Source: Bacteroidales bacterium
GTDB taxonomy: Bacteria; Bacteroidota; Bacteroidia; Bacteroidales; DTU049
Direction of reading: 5' to 3'
NCBI GenBank assembly: GCA_030017935.1
Contig: JASEGF010000096.1
Span: 1 to 7,710 of the forward strand
DNA length: 7,710 nucleotides
Shown here piece by piece: positions 6,393 to 7,710 of this stretch. Position 1 is the stretch's first letter; each line of letters starts with the position of its first letter. The notes below the pieces were generated by a model. It saw only the letters and a list, made by a program, of their open reading frames with translations. It made no database searches and was not told the origin of the DNA. The position numbers and the translations under genes were made by a program.

Positions 6393-7625
6393 TCATTCAA
6401 ATTCTGCTCTAATTATTTTTTGTATTTCTTCAACAGTTTCTTCCTCGAAATCAGCTAAATCAGCTAAATCTTTTACTGAATAAGAGAGAACTTTTTTAGC
6501 AGTATCACAACCAATAGTTTTTAATTGATTTATAATCCATTGATCAATAACATCACTAAACTCTTGGATGTCAATATCCTCTTCTTCGCCCTCTTCGAGC
6601 TCGCGATAAACCTCAATGTTATAACCAGTGATACGTGAAGCTAATTCAATATTTTGCCCATTTTTGCCGATGGCAAAAGATATTTGATCAGGTTTCACAA
6701 TTACTATAGCTTTATCATCTTCTAACTGAATATCAGTTATCTTAGCAGGAGCTAAAGCTCTTTGAATAAATAATTTAGGATTATTCGAGAAATTTATTAC
6801 ATCTATGTTTTCATTTCTTAGTTCTTGAATAACTGGGAAAATACGAGAGCCTTTAACGCCCACACAAGCACCTACAGGATCTATGCGGTCATCATATGAT
6901 TCTACAGCTACTTTAGCTCTCACCCCAGGTATACGAGCTATTTTGCGAATAGTGATTAGTCCATCAGCTATTTCTGGTACTTCTTGTTCCATTAGATGAG
7001 CTAAAAATTCAGTACTAGTACGAGATAAATAAATATATGGTGAGCCAGCTCTATTTTCAATTTTATAGATAGATGCTCTAATAGTATCACCTTTTTTATA
7101 GTGATCTCCTGGTATCATTTGATCCTTTGTCAAAACTAATTCTATACCATCTTCATCTACTACTATTATTTCATTTTTTAATACTTGATGCACCTCGCCA
7201 ACAACTAACTCACCTATTTGATCATTGTATTTATCGAAAGTTACTTGATTTTCAAATTCAGTGATACGAGCTTTCATCATTTGTAGAATGGTCTGAATTT
7301 CTCTACGTGAGAAATTTTCAATTCCATAAGGCTCTGTAACTTCCTCTCCAATCATAAAGTCTGGTTCTATCCTGAGAGCATCTTTTAATTCAATCTGAGT
7401 ATTGGGATCTTCTAATTTGCCATCTGGCACTATAACTCTATTTCTCCATAGTTCAATATCTCCAGTTTCTGGATTTACTGCAAAATAAAAATTCGAAGCG
7501 TCACCATATTTTTTTTCTAAAATACCTTTAAATATTTCGTCTAATAACTCCATCAAAGTCTCTTTTTCTATCCCTTTAATATCTTGAAATTCATTAAAAG
7601 CTTCTAACAAACTTATTGTTGCCAT
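6393..7625 (-). CDS. nusA: Transcription termination/antitermination protein NusA
   Basis: NusA binds RNA polymerase and nascent RNA, and modulates pausing, intrinsic termination and antitermination. Its 410 aa divide into the polymerase-binding N-terminal domain (about 1-125, including FSRREIQTILQMMKARI), an S1 RNA-binding domain (about 136-201, GELVVGEVHQVLKNEIIV to YIYLSRTS), KH1 with DPVGACVGVKGSRI (249-262) and KH2 with AIGKNGQNIELA (318-329). After KH2 comes an acidic stretch (EELEEGEEEDID-like, about 341-355) and a helical tail of about 50 residues (TIGCDTAKKVL...). It lacks the paired 70-residue acidic repeats of E. coli NusA (495 aa), as is usual outside the gammaproteobacteria. The ATG at 7623-7625 gives the standard N-terminus. 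It lies 4 nt after the preceding stop codon, suggesting translational coupling, and the leader has no Shine-Dalgarno sequence, only an AT repeat. Confidence 0.96.
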   Translation of the reverse strand: MATISLLEAFNEFQDIKGIEKETLMELLDEIFKGILEKKYGDASNFYFAVNPETGDIELWRNRVIVPDGKLEDPNTQIELKDALRIEPDFMIGEEVTEPYGIENFSRREIQTILQMMKARITEFENQVTFDKYNDQIGELVVGEVHQVLKNEIIVVDEDGIELVLTKDQMIPGDHYKKGDTIRASIYKIENRAGSPYIYLSRTSTEFLAHLMEQEVPEIADGLITIRKIARIPGVRAKVAVESYDDRIDPVGACVGVKGSRIFPVIQELRNENIDVINFSNNPKLFIQRALAPAKITDIQLEDDKAIVIVKPDQISFAIGKNGQNIELASRITGYNIEVYRELEEGEEEDIDIQEFSDVIDQWIINQLKTIGCDTAKKVLSYSVKDLADLADFEEETVEEIQKIIRAEFE

Positions 7626-7646
7626 AATTTTAAAATTTTAAAATTT
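7626..7646. repeat. AT repeat at the rimP-nusA junction
   Basis: ATTTTAAA repeats with an 8-bp period across the end of rimP and the nusA start region. It leaves no space for a Shine-Dalgarno sequence ahead of nusA. An unstructured A/U-rich leader would suit Shine-Dalgarno-independent initiation. Confidence 0.4.
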
Positions 7647-7710
7647 CTTTAATCTGCTTTTTAAATCTTTCTACTGAACAGGCCTTAATCCCCCGATCTT
7701 TTTTTCCTAC
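7630..7710 (-). CDS. rimP: 3' end of a probable ribosome maturation factor RimP gene (partial)
   Basis: The minus strand is open from the window edge for 26 codons to TAA at 7630-7632, the only open frame of the three there. The peptide runs VGKKDRGI...VERFKKQIKEILKF. The ending with an IKE...LKF pattern resembles RimP tails of Bacteroidota, which close the C-terminal SH3-like domain. The main support is position: rimP precedes nusA-infB across most bacteria, and here the stop is 4 nt before the nusA ATG. RimP assists maturation of the 30S subunit. The fragment is too short to prove identity, and the match of its sequence to RimP is only suggestive. Confidence 0.55.
   Translation of the reverse strand, partial: VGKKDRGIKACSVERFKKQIKEILKF

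Noticed and set aside
1..7710. A previously undescribed system, CRISPR array, tRNA, rRNA or insertion sequence
   Set aside because: The genes with firm calls are well-known housekeeping genes with intact motifs. No spaced repeat array, tRNA-like fold or terminal inverted repeats were seen on either strand.

Overview
This window holds ordinary housekeeping genes from an AT-rich bacterium of the Bacteroidota. Four complete genes and one truncated gene all lie on the minus strand, so transcription runs from right to left. Three features point to Bacteroidota. The gyrB promoter matches the phylum's TTTG-N20-TAnnTTTG pattern exactly. None of the four complete genes has a clear Shine-Dalgarno sequence, and all four have A at -3. 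IF2 carries the duplicated 'KIDL' linker motif that I associate with this phylum. The low GC, judged by eye, would fit a host-associated lineage such as the Amoebophilaceae (Amoebophilus/Cardinium), but I cannot confirm the genus.

Layout in transcription order: the 3' end of a gene that is probably rimP (7630-7710), then nusA (6393-7625) after a 4-nt gap, infB (3371-6280) after 112 nt, and rnz for RNase Z (2384-3331) after only 39 nt. A 230-nt spacer (2154-2383) follows, holding a clear Bacteroidota promoter with a pair of direct repeats and a palindrome upstream of it. Then comes gyrB (207-2153). The left 206 nt hold short hairpin-forming repeats and a G-rich tract downstream of gyrB. They may also hold the last 26 codons of an unidentified gene converging from the plus strand (1-81).

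Functionally, rimP-nusA-infB is the widely conserved cluster for 30S subunit maturation, transcription elongation/termination control and translation initiation. RNase Z (tRNA 3'-end maturation) is a plausible co-transcribed addition because of its tight spacing to infB. GyrB has its own promoter and is probably a separate transcription unit.

I see no mobile element, CRISPR array, RNA gene or novel defence system. The points most worth checking are the repeat architecture upstream of the gyrB promoter, the unusual gene order around infB, the internally repetitive IF2 linker, and the GC-shifted sequence at the left edge.
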